From Natronobeatus ordinarius (GTDB taxonomy: Archaea > Halobacteriota > Halobacteria > Halobacteriales > Natrialbaceae): a stretch of 64,000 nucleotides of DNA. Positions 45,415 to 54,771 of the stretch are shown here, piece after piece (within the stretch, counting starts at the first letter, position 1; each line of letters starts with the position of its first letter). Both the position numbers and the translations under genes were made by a program. Location of the stretch: the NCBI RefSeq assembly GCF_024362485.1, contig NZ_CP101456.1:434001-498000 (forward strand). Reading direction: 5' to 3'. A model generated the notes under the pieces. The model searched no databases. It was not told where the DNA came from and was given only the letters and a program-made list of their open reading frames with translations.

Positions 45415-46818
45415 ATGAGCGACATCGAGGGTGTCTACGAGGACCTCGAGGCCGACGTCTCCCTCGAGGAGTTTCGCGAGGCCGTCGAGGCGAAAGTCGA
45501 GCAGATGGGCGGACTCGCCGATGAGGAGACGGCGGCGATGCTCGTCGCTCACGAACTCGGCGAGAGCGAGGTCGGGGGCGTCGCGGACGTCGAGCCGGGG
45601 ATGGAGGAGGCGAAGTTCGTCGCGAAGGTGACGGCCATCGGCGAGTTGCGGACGTTCGAGCGCGACGGCGAGGACGAGGACGGCCGCGTCGTGAACGTCG
45701 AGGTGGCCGACGAGACCGGTTCCGTCCGCGCGGCGTTCTGGGACGAGCACGCCGAGGCCGCGATCGAGGAACTCGAGGAGGGACAGGTGCTGCGGATCAA
45801 GGGTCGGCCGAAGGAGGGCTTTTCGGGCGTCGAGGTGAGCGTCGACGACGTCGAGGTCGACGAGGACACCGAGATCGACGTGACGGTTTCAGACACGCAC
45901 CAGGTCGAGGACCTCTCGCTCGGCCTCTCGAACGTCAACCTCGTCGGCCTCGTCCTCGACACTGACTCGATCCGGACGTTCGATCGGGACGACGGTTCTG
46001 AGGGCAAGGTGGCGAACCTCACGCTGGGGGACTCGACCGGGCGCGTGCGGGTGACGCTCTGGGACGAGCAGGCCGATCGCGCCGAGGACCTCTCGGCCGG
46101 CACGACGGTCGAGGTGGTCGACGGCTACGTCCGCGAGCGCGACGGCGCCCTCGAGCTCCACGTCGGCAATCGCGGGGCTGTCGAGGAGGTCGACGAGGAG
46201 GTCGAGTACGTCCCCGACAGTACGCCGATCGAGAGCCTCGAGATCGGCCAGACGGTGGACATCGCGGGCGTGGTCCGGTCGGCCGATCCGAAACGGACGT
46301 TCGACCGCGACGACGGTTCGGAGGGCCAGGTCCGGAACGTCCGGGTGCAGGACGCCACGGGCGACATCCGCGTCGCGATGTGGGGCGAGAAGGCCGACGT
46401 CGACGTCGGCCCGGGTGACGAGGTCGCACTCGCGGACGTCGAGATCAAAGACGGCTGGCAGGACGACCTCGAGGCGTCGGCGGGCTGGCGCTCGACGATC
46501 ACGGTGCTCGACGGTGGCGGGCCAGCCGAGCCTGCGGAGACGGCCGAGGAGTCGGCGGGGCTCTCGGCGTTCGCCGACGGCTCGAGCGGCGACGCGAGCG
46601 CGGACGCATCCGCCGAGGCAGCGAGCGACGACGACCCCGACGACGGCGAGGAACTCGAGTTCACGGGCGTCGTCGTCCAGGCGGGAAGTCCGGTCGTCCT
46701 CGACAACGGCGAGGAGACGATGAGCGTCGAGACCGACGCCGACGTCGGGTTGGGCGAGGAAGTGACTGCCCGCGGGGTCGTCCGGGATGGGCGACTCGAG
46801 GCGAACGACGTCTTCTGA
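45415..46818 (+). CDS. rpa2: RPA-like single-stranded-DNA-binding protein with three OB folds
   Basis: 467 residues from the ATG at 45415. Three consecutive OB folds lie at about 60-160, 170-265 and 280-375, each with the RTFxRDDGxEGxVxNxxxxDxTGxxRxxxWxE signature (for example RTFDRDDGSEGKVANLTLGD). An acidic linker and a fourth small OB-like domain end the protein. It protects and presents ssDNA in replication and repair. Layout matches haloarchaeal Rpa2. Standalone, upstream of the histone gene. Confidence 0.92.
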   Translation: MSDIEGVYEDLEADVSLEEFREAVEAKVEQMGGLADEETAAMLVAHELGESEVGGVADVEPGMEEAKFVAKVTAIGELRTFERDGEDEDGRVVNVEVADETGSVRAAFWDEHAEAAIEELEEGQVLRIKGRPKEGFSGVEVSVDDVEVDEDTEIDVTVSDTHQVEDLSLGLSNVNLVGLVLDTDSIRTFDRDDGSEGKVANLTLGDSTGRVRVTLWDEQADRAEDLSAGTTVEVVDGYVRERDGALELHVGNRGAVEEVDEEVEYVPDSTPIESLEIGQTVDIAGVVRSADPKRTFDRDDGSEGQVRNVRVQDATGDIRVAMWGEKADVDVGPGDEVALADVEIKDGWQDDLEASAGWRSTITVLDGGGPAEPAETAEESAGLSAFADGSSGDASADASAEAASDDDPDDGEELEFTGVVVQAGSPVVLDNGEETMSVETDADVGLGEEVTARGVVRDGRLEANDVF

Positions 46819-46881
46819 GCCGGCTACGAGTCCGATCCCACTAGGAAAACGATTAAGGGTGTCAACTGCACGCGTTACAGT

Positions 46882-47313
46882 ATGAACGTCGAGTTGCCGT
46901 TCGCTCCGGTGGACACGATCATCCGGCGGAACGCGGGGGGCCTCCGGGTGAGCGCCGACGCGTCGAAGGAGCTCGCAAAGCGCATCCAGGAACACGGTGC
47001 CGAACTCGCAGCCGACGCGGCAGAACGGGCGACCGAAGACGGCCGGAAAACGCTGATGGCGGAGGACTTCGGCGTCGAGCTGGTCGTCGACACGGACGAT
47101 CTCGAGTTGCCGGTCGCGCCGGTCGACCGGATCGCACGGATCGACATCGACGGTCGCTACCGCGTCTCGATGGAAGCGCGCGTCGCCCTCGCTGACATTC
47201 TCGAAGACTACGCCGACAACGTCGCCCGAGCGGCGGCGACACTCGCCCGTCACGCCGACCGACGAACCATCAAAGCCGAGGACATCGAGACGTACTTCTC
47301 GCTGTTCGAGTGA
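46882..47313 (+). CDS. hstA: Fused double-fold histone
   Basis: 143 residues: two histone folds in one chain, the haloarchaeal form. Fold 1 begins LPFAPVDTIIRRNAGGLRVS and contains KTLMAEDFGVEL; fold 2 begins LPVAPVDRIARIDIDGRYRV and contains RTIKAEDIETYF. The surface is acidic, as in other halophile histones. The transcript continues into the deacetylase-family gene 3 bp later. Confidence 0.96.
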   Translation: MNVELPFAPVDTIIRRNAGGLRVSADASKELAKRIQEHGAELAADAAERATEDGRKTLMAEDFGVELVVDTDDLELPVAPVDRIARIDIDGRYRVSMEARVALADILEDYADNVARAAATLARHADRRTIKAEDIETYFSLFE

Positions 47314-47316
47314 CCG

Positions 47317-48327
47317 ATGCGATTCGGCTACAGCGACACCTGTCTCGCGCACGATCCCGGCCCCCGCCACCCGGAGACGCCCGACCGGCTCCGGGCGATC
47401 CGTGAGGGTCTGAAGCGCAAGCACGGGGTCGAATACACCGACGCCGATCCCGCCTCCGTCGAAGCGATCGCTGCCGTTCACGACCGGGGATACGTCGAGT
47501 CGGTCCAGGAGTTCTGTGCGGACGGTGGCGGGAACTGGGATCCGGACACGACGGCGGTGCCCCAGACGTGGGATGCAGCCGTCAAGAGCGCCGGACTGGC
47601 CTGCTGGGCCGCAGCGCGCGCACTCGAGGGTGACGACGGCCGGGAGACGCCGTTCTCGCTCGGACGGCCGCCGGGTCACCACGCAGTGTACGACGACGCC
47701 ATGGGCTTTTGTTTCGTCAACAACGTCGCGGTCGCCGCCCAGCACGCCCTCGACGATTTCGACTGTGACCGGGTCGCGATCGTCGACTGGGACGTCCACC
47801 ACGGCAACGGCACCCAGGACCTCTTCTACGATCGTGGCGACGTCTTCTTCGTCTCGATCCACGAGGGTGGCCTCTACCCCGGAACCGGTGACGTCGACGA
47901 GGTCGGCGAGGGAGACGGCGAGGGGGCGACGATGAATCTCCCGATGCCCGCCGGCGCCGACGACGTCGACTATCTGGCGGCATTCGACGACCTGATCTGC
48001 CCCGCCCTCGAGTCGTACGACCCCGACCTCCTGCTCGTCAGCGCGGGCTTCGACGCCCACCGTCACGATCCCATCTCGCGGGTTCGGCTCCCGACGGAAA
48101 CGTACGCACTGATGACCGACCGGCTTCGATCTGCGGCCGAGGCGACCGACGCCGCCCTGGCGTTCGTCCTCGAGGGCGGCTACGCGCTGGACGTACTCGC
48201 CGAGAGTATCGCCCTAGTCCACGAGACGTTCGACGGCCGCGAACCGATCGAGCAGGAGGGTGAGGTGAGAGACGCCGTCGAGGAGATCCTCGCGGACATC
48301 GCGGACGCCCACGACCTCGAGTACTGA
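47317..48327 (+). CDS. Histone-deacetylase/AcuC-family zinc hydrolase
   Basis: 336 residues. RPPGHHA carries the paired active-site histidines, and VDWDVHHGNGTQDLF the zinc-binding Asp and His; ASGFDxH is present as SAGFDAHRHDP. Full-length domain with no extra parts, closest to the class II/AcuC-like bacterial and archaeal group. It could remove acetyl groups from lysine or from small amines. Starting 3 bp after the histone stop, it is co-transcribed with it. Confidence 0.95.
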   Translation: MRFGYSDTCLAHDPGPRHPETPDRLRAIREGLKRKHGVEYTDADPASVEAIAAVHDRGYVESVQEFCADGGGNWDPDTTAVPQTWDAAVKSAGLACWAAARALEGDDGRETPFSLGRPPGHHAVYDDAMGFCFVNNVAVAAQHALDDFDCDRVAIVDWDVHHGNGTQDLFYDRGDVFFVSIHEGGLYPGTGDVDEVGEGDGEGATMNLPMPAGADDVDYLAAFDDLICPALESYDPDLLLVSAGFDAHRHDPISRVRLPTETYALMTDRLRSAAEATDAALAFVLEGGYALDVLAESIALVHETFDGREPIEQEGEVRDAVEEILADIADAHDLEY

Positions 48328-48368
48328 CGACGGCTCCAAAACGCGCTGAATTCGACGGCGAAAGATCG

Positions 48369-49388
48369 CTACAGCCGCTGCAGCGCCCCGATCGCGCTCG
48401 AGAGCGGCGGTGCGTCGAACAGTTCCAGGCCGGTGTAGGCGTTGGTGCCGGCACAGTACATGTCGCGGGCAGTGTCGACGACGTCCTCCTCGAGCGGTTC
48501 CGGTTCGGCCTCACACAGTGCCTTCCAGTCGGCGACGTCGCGTGCTTTCGCCTCGGCTTTCGCAGCTTCGACGGCCTCGACCCACCCGGGCTGGGTTCGC
48601 TTGTGGTACTGGCGGATCACCTCCTTCGAGAGCTGGGTCCCCTCGTAGCTGAAGCGGTTCTCGTCGAACGTACCGACGACGTCGGCGACGCGGATCTCGC
48701 CGTCGTAGTACAGACACTCGATCTTGCCGTCTTCGTGAACCAGCCCCGCCGATTCGGCCTGCTCGGTGACGACTCGGTTCACCTCGCGGGCGATGACCTC
48801 GAGGGCGTCGATCTCCGCCACGCCGGCGATGTAATCGGCTTCCTCACGATCGAGATAGCGGTCGCCCTCCTCGTACTTCGTGGAGAACTCGACGATCGGC
48901 TCCTCGAGGTCGACGGCCTCCGCGGGCCACGTCTCGAAGTCGAGGCCGTGGTCGGCTGGCTCGGTCCGTCGCCGCAGACTCGAGCCCACGGGCACGCGAT
49001 TGCGGAAGACGATCTCGAGGGGGACGAGGTAGTTCTCGCCCGCCGCGGCGTGGTAGGCGTCGTAATCGTACGCCCGGCCCTCGTGTGGGAGGTCGGGAAC
49101 CTGCGTGAGGTCGATCGCCATCTCCCAGGGCGGACGGGACGCGTCCTCGAGCGAGAGGACGTCTCCGTTCTCGACAACGCCGCGGTAGTGCGTTGGGATT
49201 CCGGACTCCTCGAGTCGCTCGAAATTGAACGCACCCATCGTACAGAGGCTCGCGCCCTTGTCCGGAATCTGGTCGGGCATCTGTCCCCAGTCGAACACCG
49301 AGTAGGCGTCCGTAAAGACGAACGATCCCCGACCGACCGAATCAGCCGTCGCCTCCTCCTCGATCCGGAACTCCTTGACACTCGTCAC
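48369..49388 (-). CDS. purC: SAICAR synthetase (purine biosynthesis)
   Basis: 339 residues from the GTG at 49388 (VTSVKEFRIEEEA); a second GTG 9 nt upstream gives three more residues. It joins aspartate to CAIR. SVFDWGQMPDQIPDKG and VPLEIVFRNRVPVGSSLRRR are PurC signatures, and the protein is longer than the bacterial form as in other haloarchaea. A TATA-like TATGTAT lies 27 nt before the upstream GTG, so the exact start is uncertain. Confidence 0.95.
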   Translation of the reverse strand: MTSVKEFRIEEEATADSVGRGSFVFTDAYSVFDWGQMPDQIPDKGASLCTMGAFNFERLEESGIPTHYRGVVENGDVLSLEDASRPPWEMAIDLTQVPDLPHEGRAYDYDAYHAAAGENYLVPLEIVFRNRVPVGSSLRRRTEPADHGLDFETWPAEAVDLEEPIVEFSTKYEEGDRYLDREEADYIAGVAEIDALEVIAREVNRVVTEQAESAGLVHEDGKIECLYYDGEIRVADVVGTFDENRFSYEGTQLSKEVIRQYHKRTQPGWVEAVEAAKAEAKARDVADWKALCEAEPEPLEEDVVDTARDMYCAGTNAYTGLELFDAPPLSSAIGALQRL

Positions 49389-49526
49389 GCGAAACACCTC
49401 GCCGGGCGGCCGCCACGATACATACTCGAGTTGCCGGGGCGACGGGTCAAGAAGGTTTCAGTCTCGGATCGGAAACCGACGACTGTCGCCGCGCAGGAGC
49501 GCGGGTGAGTCGGGTCGAATCCTGGG

Positions 49527-49844
49527 ATGGAGACCCACACTGGATTTTTCCGACGCAGTGTCGTACGCTCGGTTTCCGAGGTGAGACTTATAGACGAGTC
49601 CCTGCTCGGTCGTCACGGCAGTAGCCGAGACCAGCTGGAGACGCTGGCCGACGGCCTCGCCGCGACGACACGGTACGACGTCGCACTCGCGCTCATCCCG
49701 CTCGCGTTCGCGGTTGCACTGCTCGGTGCGTACGCACTCGGCGCTGGGCTGCTCACGGCGATCGTTCCGTCGACGCTCGTCGCGCTCTTCGTGATCGTCG
49801 ACGTCTGTTACCGGAATCCGCCAACCGAGGAGCCCCCGTCGTAA
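49527..49844 (+). CDS. Two-helix membrane protein
   Basis: 105 residues. The basic N-terminus (FFRRSVVRSVSEVRLIDE) is followed by two helices (YDVALALIPLAFAVALLGAY, GLLTAIVPSTLVALFVIVDV). Similar small membrane proteins of unknown role occur in haloarchaea. It is divergent from purC; sufU/iscU follows on the same strand after 180 bp. Confidence 0.72.
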   Translation: METHTGFFRRSVVRSVSEVRLIDESLLGRHGSSRDQLETLADGLAATTRYDVALALIPLAFAVALLGAYALGAGLLTAIVPSTLVALFVIVDVCYRNPPTEEPPS

Positions 49845-50024
49845 GTCGGCCGAGGAGCGATCGCGGGCGGTTCGAGAGCGTCGTGTCGTAACCAGATGTG
49901 CTAGCTCATCGCCGACTCGTCGGAATTTTTCCCCGCTCCAACCGCAACTCGTAACCGATCGTGGTAACACTGGTCGAACAGCCCCGGAACCCTTTTACAG
50001 CACACTTCCGTATCCGAATACAAC

Positions 50025-50444
50025 ATGGGACTGGGCTCGGATATGTACCGACAGCAGATCCTCGACCACTACAAGAACCCCCGAAACTACGGGGAGCTCG
50101 AGGATCCCACGTTTTCCCACGTCGGTGAGAACCCGATGTGTGGTGACGAGATCCGGATGGACGTCCGCCTCGAGGAAGACGGCGAGACGATCGAACAGGT
50201 TGCGTTCACCGGCGACGGCTGTGCGATCAGCCAGGCGTCGGCGAGCATGCTCTCGTCTGCACTCCGGGGCAAGACCGTCGACGAACTGCTCGAGATGGAT
50301 CGCGACGACGTCGTCGACATGCTCGGCGTCGAGATCTCGCCGATGCGGATCAAGTGTGCCGTTCTGGCCGAGAAGGTCGCTCAGGACGGCGCCGAGATCT
50401 ACCGCGGCGAACTCGAGTCGGAGAAGACGACAACCGAAGACTAA
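50025..50444 (+). CDS. sufU: Iron-sulfur scaffold protein, SufU/IscU type
   Basis: 139 residues. The three conserved cysteines are Cys39 (PMCGDE, with the following Asp41), Cys66 (GDGCAIS) and Cys111 (IKCAVL). The start MYRQQILDHYKNPRNYGEL is characteristic of SufU/NifU-N scaffolds, which assemble Fe-S clusters or act as zinc-bound sulfur acceptors for SufS. Monocistronic; the IS-rich island begins right after it. Confidence 0.95.
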   Translation: MGLGSDMYRQQILDHYKNPRNYGELEDPTFSHVGENPMCGDEIRMDVRLEEDGETIEQVAFTGDGCAISQASASMLSSALRGKTVDELLEMDRDDVVDMLGVEISPMRIKCAVLAEKVAQDGAEIYRGELESEKTTTED

Positions 50445-50639
50445 TACTGGATAACTGGTCTGTTCGGGTCGTTCGTCATAGGACTTCGTCCAGCTTCTGG
50501 GCTCTTTGTCTCCATCAGTTGGTCGGCTCGCTGTTTCCGTACTTTTCTGTCAGTATGGATCGGATCAGTTATCATGGAGTTTCAGATCGAGTCTGTCGAG
50601 CTCGTCGAGGTATGGATCATGTCGCAGTTGTCCCGTGGT

Positions 50640-50815
50640 TTCAACCCACATACGATGGCCGATGCTTTCCGGACGCTGTACGAGCAGTGTGTGCCCAGCT
50701 TCTTCATGCGTTTGCCTATTTTGGACGTAAATGACAGTCGCGACAATCTCCCGTGAGCGTCGTAGAATACGTTCGTTGTAGAAGCCACGATCAGCCAAGA
50801 GCAACTCTATTTGGT
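50640..50815 (-). pseudogene. ISH3-type transposase relic
   Basis: Minus-strand translation gives IELLLADRGFYNERILRRSR, closely matching IDLLLADRGFYNERILRRSR of the complete ISH3 at 53525. The match then shifts frame to KIGKRMKKLGTHCSYSVRK (compare KKGKRMRKKLDTHCSYMTTY). Both ends are missing. The remaining part of the 476-bp gap shows no gene. Confidence 0.8.
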
Positions 50816-50920
50816 CCCGAAAACAAAGACTTCGTATTGCGAGAATAGAACGTATCGTAGACAAGTAACAGTATCTCAATCTGTAGATGGGAAATTGCAC
50901 GATGGTTACGTTGGAAGAGA

Positions 50921-51856
50921 TTACGTCTCGAAAACCAGTGTTACCTCACCATCGTGATCAAGAAGTTGGTTTCCATCAGGATCTTCGGCATTATTGGCAT
51001 CGTAGTGGTTAAAGCTGGATTCCATGAAGCTGTCGATCCGCTCTTCAGACTCTTTATATGAGACTGCTTCGTGAGGAACCCAATTGTCTTCATGTGCTGC
51101 AATAAGCACTTGGCTGCTCGAATTCCACAACCGCCCGTGCGTTCTTCCAGTAATTCCGAGTGGACCTGAAGCGACAGATGACTCATGAGCCTGGAACTGA
51201 AGGCCAGTCAGGGCGTACCGAGTTGCATCAGCTACTGATGTAGTCCAGGTATAACTCCCAGTCCCATTACTTGCGATGTTACTTGCACAATGATCGGCAT
51301 CATCAAATTGGACACTACCAATCAGATTGATCGGTCCACTGAGGACAAAGGTGTTATCTTCGTTGTTATGGTAGTATTTCGGGTGTTCGTCTGGGTAATT
51401 CACTTCGATATCGCTCTCATTCTTTTCTTCGGGCGAGAACATCAACTGATCAGCATTGTCTGATTCGGCCAGGGTGACCCACTCATCCTCTTTTGCGACG
51501 AACCCTCTCCACATTCCCGTCTCAACGATAGTATCTTCTTGAGGAAGATCGTCCCTTTCCGGCTCAGGGCGTTCATAAGTTTCAATATTCTGTATTTTAT
51601 CGTCTCCGTACCGCTCTTTGAGTTCTGGGCTTTGCTTTATCGTTTTGACGACCACCTCTTCTGGCCTGATTTCGACGGTCGTGCTTTTTCGACCACCCAC
51701 AGCAAAATCTTTCATGTCTACGCTTGGCCCTGATTTCGCGACAACAGTCCCTAAACCAAAGCCAGCGAATCCGACACTCACTGCAACAGTTCCAAGGAAT
51801 GTTCGGCGGGTGTTATCTACACTTCCGGGGTCAGTATTGTCGTTTCTGCCCGACAT
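50921..51856 (-). CDS. Tat-exported protein of unknown function
   Basis: 311 residues from the ATG at 51856. The Tat signal is NTRRTFLGTVAVSVGFAGF. The mature part has alternating charged and beta segments (TTVEIRPEEVVVKTIKQSPE, GMWRGFVAKEDEWVTLAESD) and a C-terminal block GITGRTHGRLWNSSSQVLIA plus APHE-like WVPHEAVSYKESEERIDSF. No enzymatic motif is recognised. Lower GC and different codon use than flanking core genes point to recent acquisition. The broken regulator gene lies 56 bp upstream on the same strand. Confidence 0.82.
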   Translation of the reverse strand: MSGRNDNTDPGSVDNTRRTFLGTVAVSVGFAGFGLGTVVAKSGPSVDMKDFAVGGRKSTTVEIRPEEVVVKTIKQSPELKERYGDDKIQNIETYERPEPERDDLPQEDTIVETGMWRGFVAKEDEWVTLAESDNADQLMFSPEEKNESDIEVNYPDEHPKYYHNNEDNTFVLSGPINLIGSVQFDDADHCASNIASNGTGSYTWTTSVADATRYALTGLQFQAHESSVASGPLGITGRTHGRLWNSSSQVLIAAHEDNWVPHEAVSYKESEERIDSFMESSFNHYDANNAEDPDGNQLLDHDGEVTLVFET

Positions 51857-51879
51857 ACATCTCAAAGTGTCCTTGTATA

Positions 51880-51893
51880 ATTATATATTTAAC
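51880..51893 (-). promoter_or_regulatory. Promoter core shared with the Cys-rich cassette
   Basis: On the minus strand, GTTAAATATATAAT is centred about 30 nt before the ATG at 51856, so the transcript is expected to be nearly leaderless. The same 14 bases occur at 57764-57777 in front of the Cys-rich Tat precursor. Confidence 0.65.
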
Positions 51894-51912
51894 TAATTGA
51901 TTTAAATACTCT

Positions 51913-51989
51913 TCACAAAACATTTTCACTGGATTTTATATAATACAGTTGATTGAGGAACCCATAATGAACGACTGCAGCAAATTCTC
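51913..51989 (-). pseudogene. 3' piece of a regulator split by ISH6 and ISH3
   Basis: Minus-strand frame EFAAVVHYGFLNQLYYIKS then SENVL and TGA at 51913-51915. It begins at the ISH6 target duplication AAATTCTC (51982-51989). Joined to 53435-53524 and 54964-55082 after removing one copy of each duplication, it completes a 90-residue winged-helix protein with no frame break. Confidence 0.85.
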
Positions 51990-53434
51990 GGTCGTGTCCC
52001 AAACTCGTCTAGAGTCGTAACTGACTCCTGTGGAAACAGGGTCACCTCTGGTATCCAGCCCGAAGTGACCCATGCACGCCACAATCGACGCGCAAGTCAC
52101 GGTTAGCATCGACTTAGACAAAACGCTACCGCTTGCCACTCTCGCTGAATCTTTCACAGAGCTTCACCTCGAGGCGACGATCCTCGAGGAGCTTGTCAAA
52201 AGCCTCGACGAGCGCCTCGTCGAGGCGTACTGTGGGGAGAAGCACGCGCGCGGAAACGGCGATCGCCGTTTCCAGCGCGCCGGAACCACAACACGAACAG
52301 CTGTGACAACCGCAGGAGAGCACGAATTTTCCCTTCATCACGTCAAAGACACCGCTGCCACCGGTGACGATCCTACCTACTTCCGCCCTCTCGAAGATCT
52401 CATCGAATTCGACGGGCAGCGCATCTATCAAGAGGATATTTCGCTCCAGAGTACCGAACTCGCTACGTCGCTCAGCTTTCGTGATGCCGTCGCCCACGGC
52501 GACGGCTTCACTCCGATGCCTTCGAGAACGACGATCAACCGCCGAGTCCGTGAGTACGGCAGCAAACTCGGTGACTTCGTTCGTGATCGGCTTCCTGGGA
52601 CGAACGCAGACACTGTCGTTCCTGACGGAACGAAGTGTCATAGCCAGCAGGACCACTGCACGCACCACGACGTCAACGTCACCCTCGGACAGATCACCGA
52701 GGGTGACGACACGGAAACCACGCTCTTAGACGTCAATGTGGACGAACCGTGGGCTGAGACAGCAGAAGATCTCAAGGAAAAGGAAGCGGTCACTGACGAC
52801 GCTGCGGTCGTCAGTGACAGCGAAAACTCCCTCGTTGATGCGTTCGAAGCCAGTTATCGATCTCACCAGCTCGATCTTGTTCACGTTGGTCGAACGCTCA
52901 AGTACAAGCTGTGGAAGGACGGTACTTTCCCACTTGAAAAGCGGAAAGAGATCGCCTCAGACGTCACTAACGACCTGTTTCATCTGAAGAACTCAGTTGC
53001 GCTTCACGCACCGAAGAATGAGCGTTTGGCGATCCGCGAGCGGATCGACCAAACGCTCGAAAACCTCACGAAGGAGGCGTGGCGCTTAGAGCAACAGGAC
53101 TCTCCAAAAGCAGCGGCGTACCTCCGAAAATGGGCACAAGCAACCGTGACATTCGCCGAACTCGCGCTCGAGGGACAAGAGATACCGTGGACATCGAACG
53201 TGGTTGAACGAGCCATGGGAGAAATCTCGAAACGGTGTAAAAACCAGTGGATGCGATGGACAGAATCCGGCCTAGAATCGCTCCTCTGGCTTAATCTCGT
53301 GAGATATGCCGATCCTGAGCAGTTCGCGGCGTTCGCCGACGAACTGCTCGAGCGATCAGCCAAAACAGCCATCACAATGGAGGTGTCAGTTGACGCTACC
53401 AGAGGCGAACTCTAGACGAGTTTGTGACGGGACC
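51990..53434 (+). mobile_element. ISH6-family insertion sequence, complete
   Basis: 1445 bp. Terminal inverted repeats of about 26 bp start GGTCGTGTCCCAAACTCG on the left and GGTCCCGTCACAAACTCG on the right, read inward. A perfect 8-bp target duplication AAATTCTC flanks it (51982-51989 and 53435-53442). One transposase gene fills it. Confidence 0.95.
52072..53415 (+). CDS. ISH6-family transposase
   Basis: 447 residues beginning MHATIDAQVTVSIDLDKTLP, identical in style to the haloarchaeal ISH6 transposase. Acidic residues suitable for a DDE triad are present (for example VPDGTKCHS, VVSDSENSLV, TSNVVERAMGEISKR). The frame is intact, so the element may be active. It carries no passenger gene. 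Confidence 0.92.
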   Translation: MHATIDAQVTVSIDLDKTLPLATLAESFTELHLEATILEELVKSLDERLVEAYCGEKHARGNGDRRFQRAGTTTRTAVTTAGEHEFSLHHVKDTAATGDDPTYFRPLEDLIEFDGQRIYQEDISLQSTELATSLSFRDAVAHGDGFTPMPSRTTINRRVREYGSKLGDFVRDRLPGTNADTVVPDGTKCHSQQDHCTHHDVNVTLGQITEGDDTETTLLDVNVDEPWAETAEDLKEKEAVTDDAAVVSDSENSLVDAFEASYRSHQLDLVHVGRTLKYKLWKDGTFPLEKRKEIASDVTNDLFHLKNSVALHAPKNERLAIRERIDQTLENLTKEAWRLEQQDSPKAAAYLRKWAQATVTFAELALEGQEIPWTSNVVERAMGEISKRCKNQWMRWTESGLESLLWLNLVRYADPEQFAAFADELLERSAKTAITMEVSVDATRGEL

Positions 53435-53524
53435 AAATTCTCCTTGTTTCGTCAGCGTATATTTCCCACTTCTTTTTGTGACTAAATTATGTGTTTCGAG
53501 CTGCTTGTGCGCGTTATACACAGT
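53435..53524 (-). pseudogene. Middle piece of the split regulator
   Basis: Thirty codons, TVYNAHKQLETHNLVTKRSG then KYTLTKQGEF, between the ISH6 right duplication and the ISH3 left duplication (ACAGT, 53520-53524). It is the recognition helix and wing of the winged-helix domain; the pieces on both sides continue it in frame. Confidence 0.85.
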
Positions 53525-53598
53525 CGGTACTTCCCGACCGGTGTGAGAGCCGAAGCTAAAGCGTTGCTCTGATTGGGAGAATGTCCGGTTGAGAGAAT

Positions 53599-54771
53599 GT
53601 GTTCACCATACCTCAACCAGACGGTGTTCTTTCGGATTCGGACGTCAAAGACTTAGCGAAAGACGTCATCTGTCAGCTCCCGCTGCCGGGAATCGAGGGC
53701 TCGCCCCTCGATCCCGGCGAGATCTGGGCTGTCGTCATTCTTGCAGCGGTCAACCAGACGTCCATCTGGGAGACGTGCAAGGACAACGACAACGCCCCCT
53801 GTGATGACACTGTCATGGACTGGCTCCATACGCTCAACCGGGAGTGGCTTGAGCGGGTTGCTAACCGCCTTCTCATGCAGTTAGCGATGACGATCCTCGA
53901 CCCTGACCGGTCGAGGATCGTCTCCATCGACTTCGTCGATAACCCCTATCATGGAACGCACGCCGATGAAGAAGGTGAACTCTGTCGCATGCACGCGAAA
54001 GACGGAACAACGACGTGTCACCGGTACTGTACCGCGTATCTCGTCTCGAACGGGAAGCCGGTGACGTTGGCCATGACGTACGTCCGGAGCGATGAGAAGG
54101 AAGCCGACGCGGTCGAGCGCGTTCTCGACCGCGTCGAAGCCTATCCCTTCGAGATAGACCTTCTCTTGGCTGATCGTGGCTTCTACAACGAACGTATCCT
54201 GCGTCGTTCGCGGGAGATTGCTGCGACTGTCGTACCCGTCCAAAAGAAGGGCAAGCGCATGAGGAAGAAGCTGGATACGCACTGCTCGTACATGACGACC
54301 TATCGGATGTACAAAGGCCGCGAGCGGGAATTCCAGTTCCCGCTCGCGGTCGCTGTCTCCTATCACGCCGGAGATCGCGGGAAAAGCGGCGAAGTCGTTC
54401 GAGGCTATGTAGCGTGCGATCTGGCCGATCGCACGCCGAAACAAGTCGAACGACTCTATCGGAAACGGTCAGCGATCGAAACGAGCTACCGTGTATTTCG
54501 CCAAGCACGGGTGGTAACGACGACACAAGACCCAATCATCCGCTTTGCGTTCGTCCTGGTTGGATTCCTGTTGGAGAACCTCTGGCTTGTGCTTCGATGG
54601 GCGGTCGTCGCCCGCCCCCGGCGGGGCGGGCGCGACCTGCCCGAGGAATTCACGTTCAAGACCTTCTCTGACTGGATCAGACACGCATTAGAGGAAGAGC
54701 TAGAGCGGACCTGGGAGATCGAGATGAACGGAACAGGTGTGCCAGAAGCGTACGCATCGGCCGCGGGCTGA
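53599..54771 (+). CDS. ISH3-family transposase
   Basis: 390 residues from a GTG start (FTIPQPDGVLSDSDVKDLAK). DDE candidates are in SIDFVDNPYHGT, LLADRGFYNE and RKRSAIETSYRVFRQ, the last giving the Y/R-x-x-x-E pattern of IS4-like catalytic cores. The frame is intact. A strong hairpin covers its stop codon. Confidence 0.92.
   Translation: MFTIPQPDGVLSDSDVKDLAKDVICQLPLPGIEGSPLDPGEIWAVVILAAVNQTSIWETCKDNDNAPCDDTVMDWLHTLNREWLERVANRLLMQLAMTILDPDRSRIVSIDFVDNPYHGTHADEEGELCRMHAKDGTTTCHRYCTAYLVSNGKPVTLAMTYVRSDEKEADAVERVLDRVEAYPFEIDLLLADRGFYNERILRRSREIAATVVPVQKKGKRMRKKLDTHCSYMTTYRMYKGREREFQFPLAVAVSYHAGDRGKSGEVVRGYVACDLADRTPKQVERLYRKRSAIETSYRVFRQARVVTTTQDPIIRFAFVLVGFLLENLWLVLRWAVVARPRRGGRDLPEEFTFKTFSDWIRHALEEELERTWEIEMNGTGVPEAYASAAG

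Noticed and set aside
45889-48066. 725-aa minus-strand open frame across rpa2, histone and deacetylase
   Set aside because: It runs through three well-supported genes on the other strand; typical GC-driven antisense frame.
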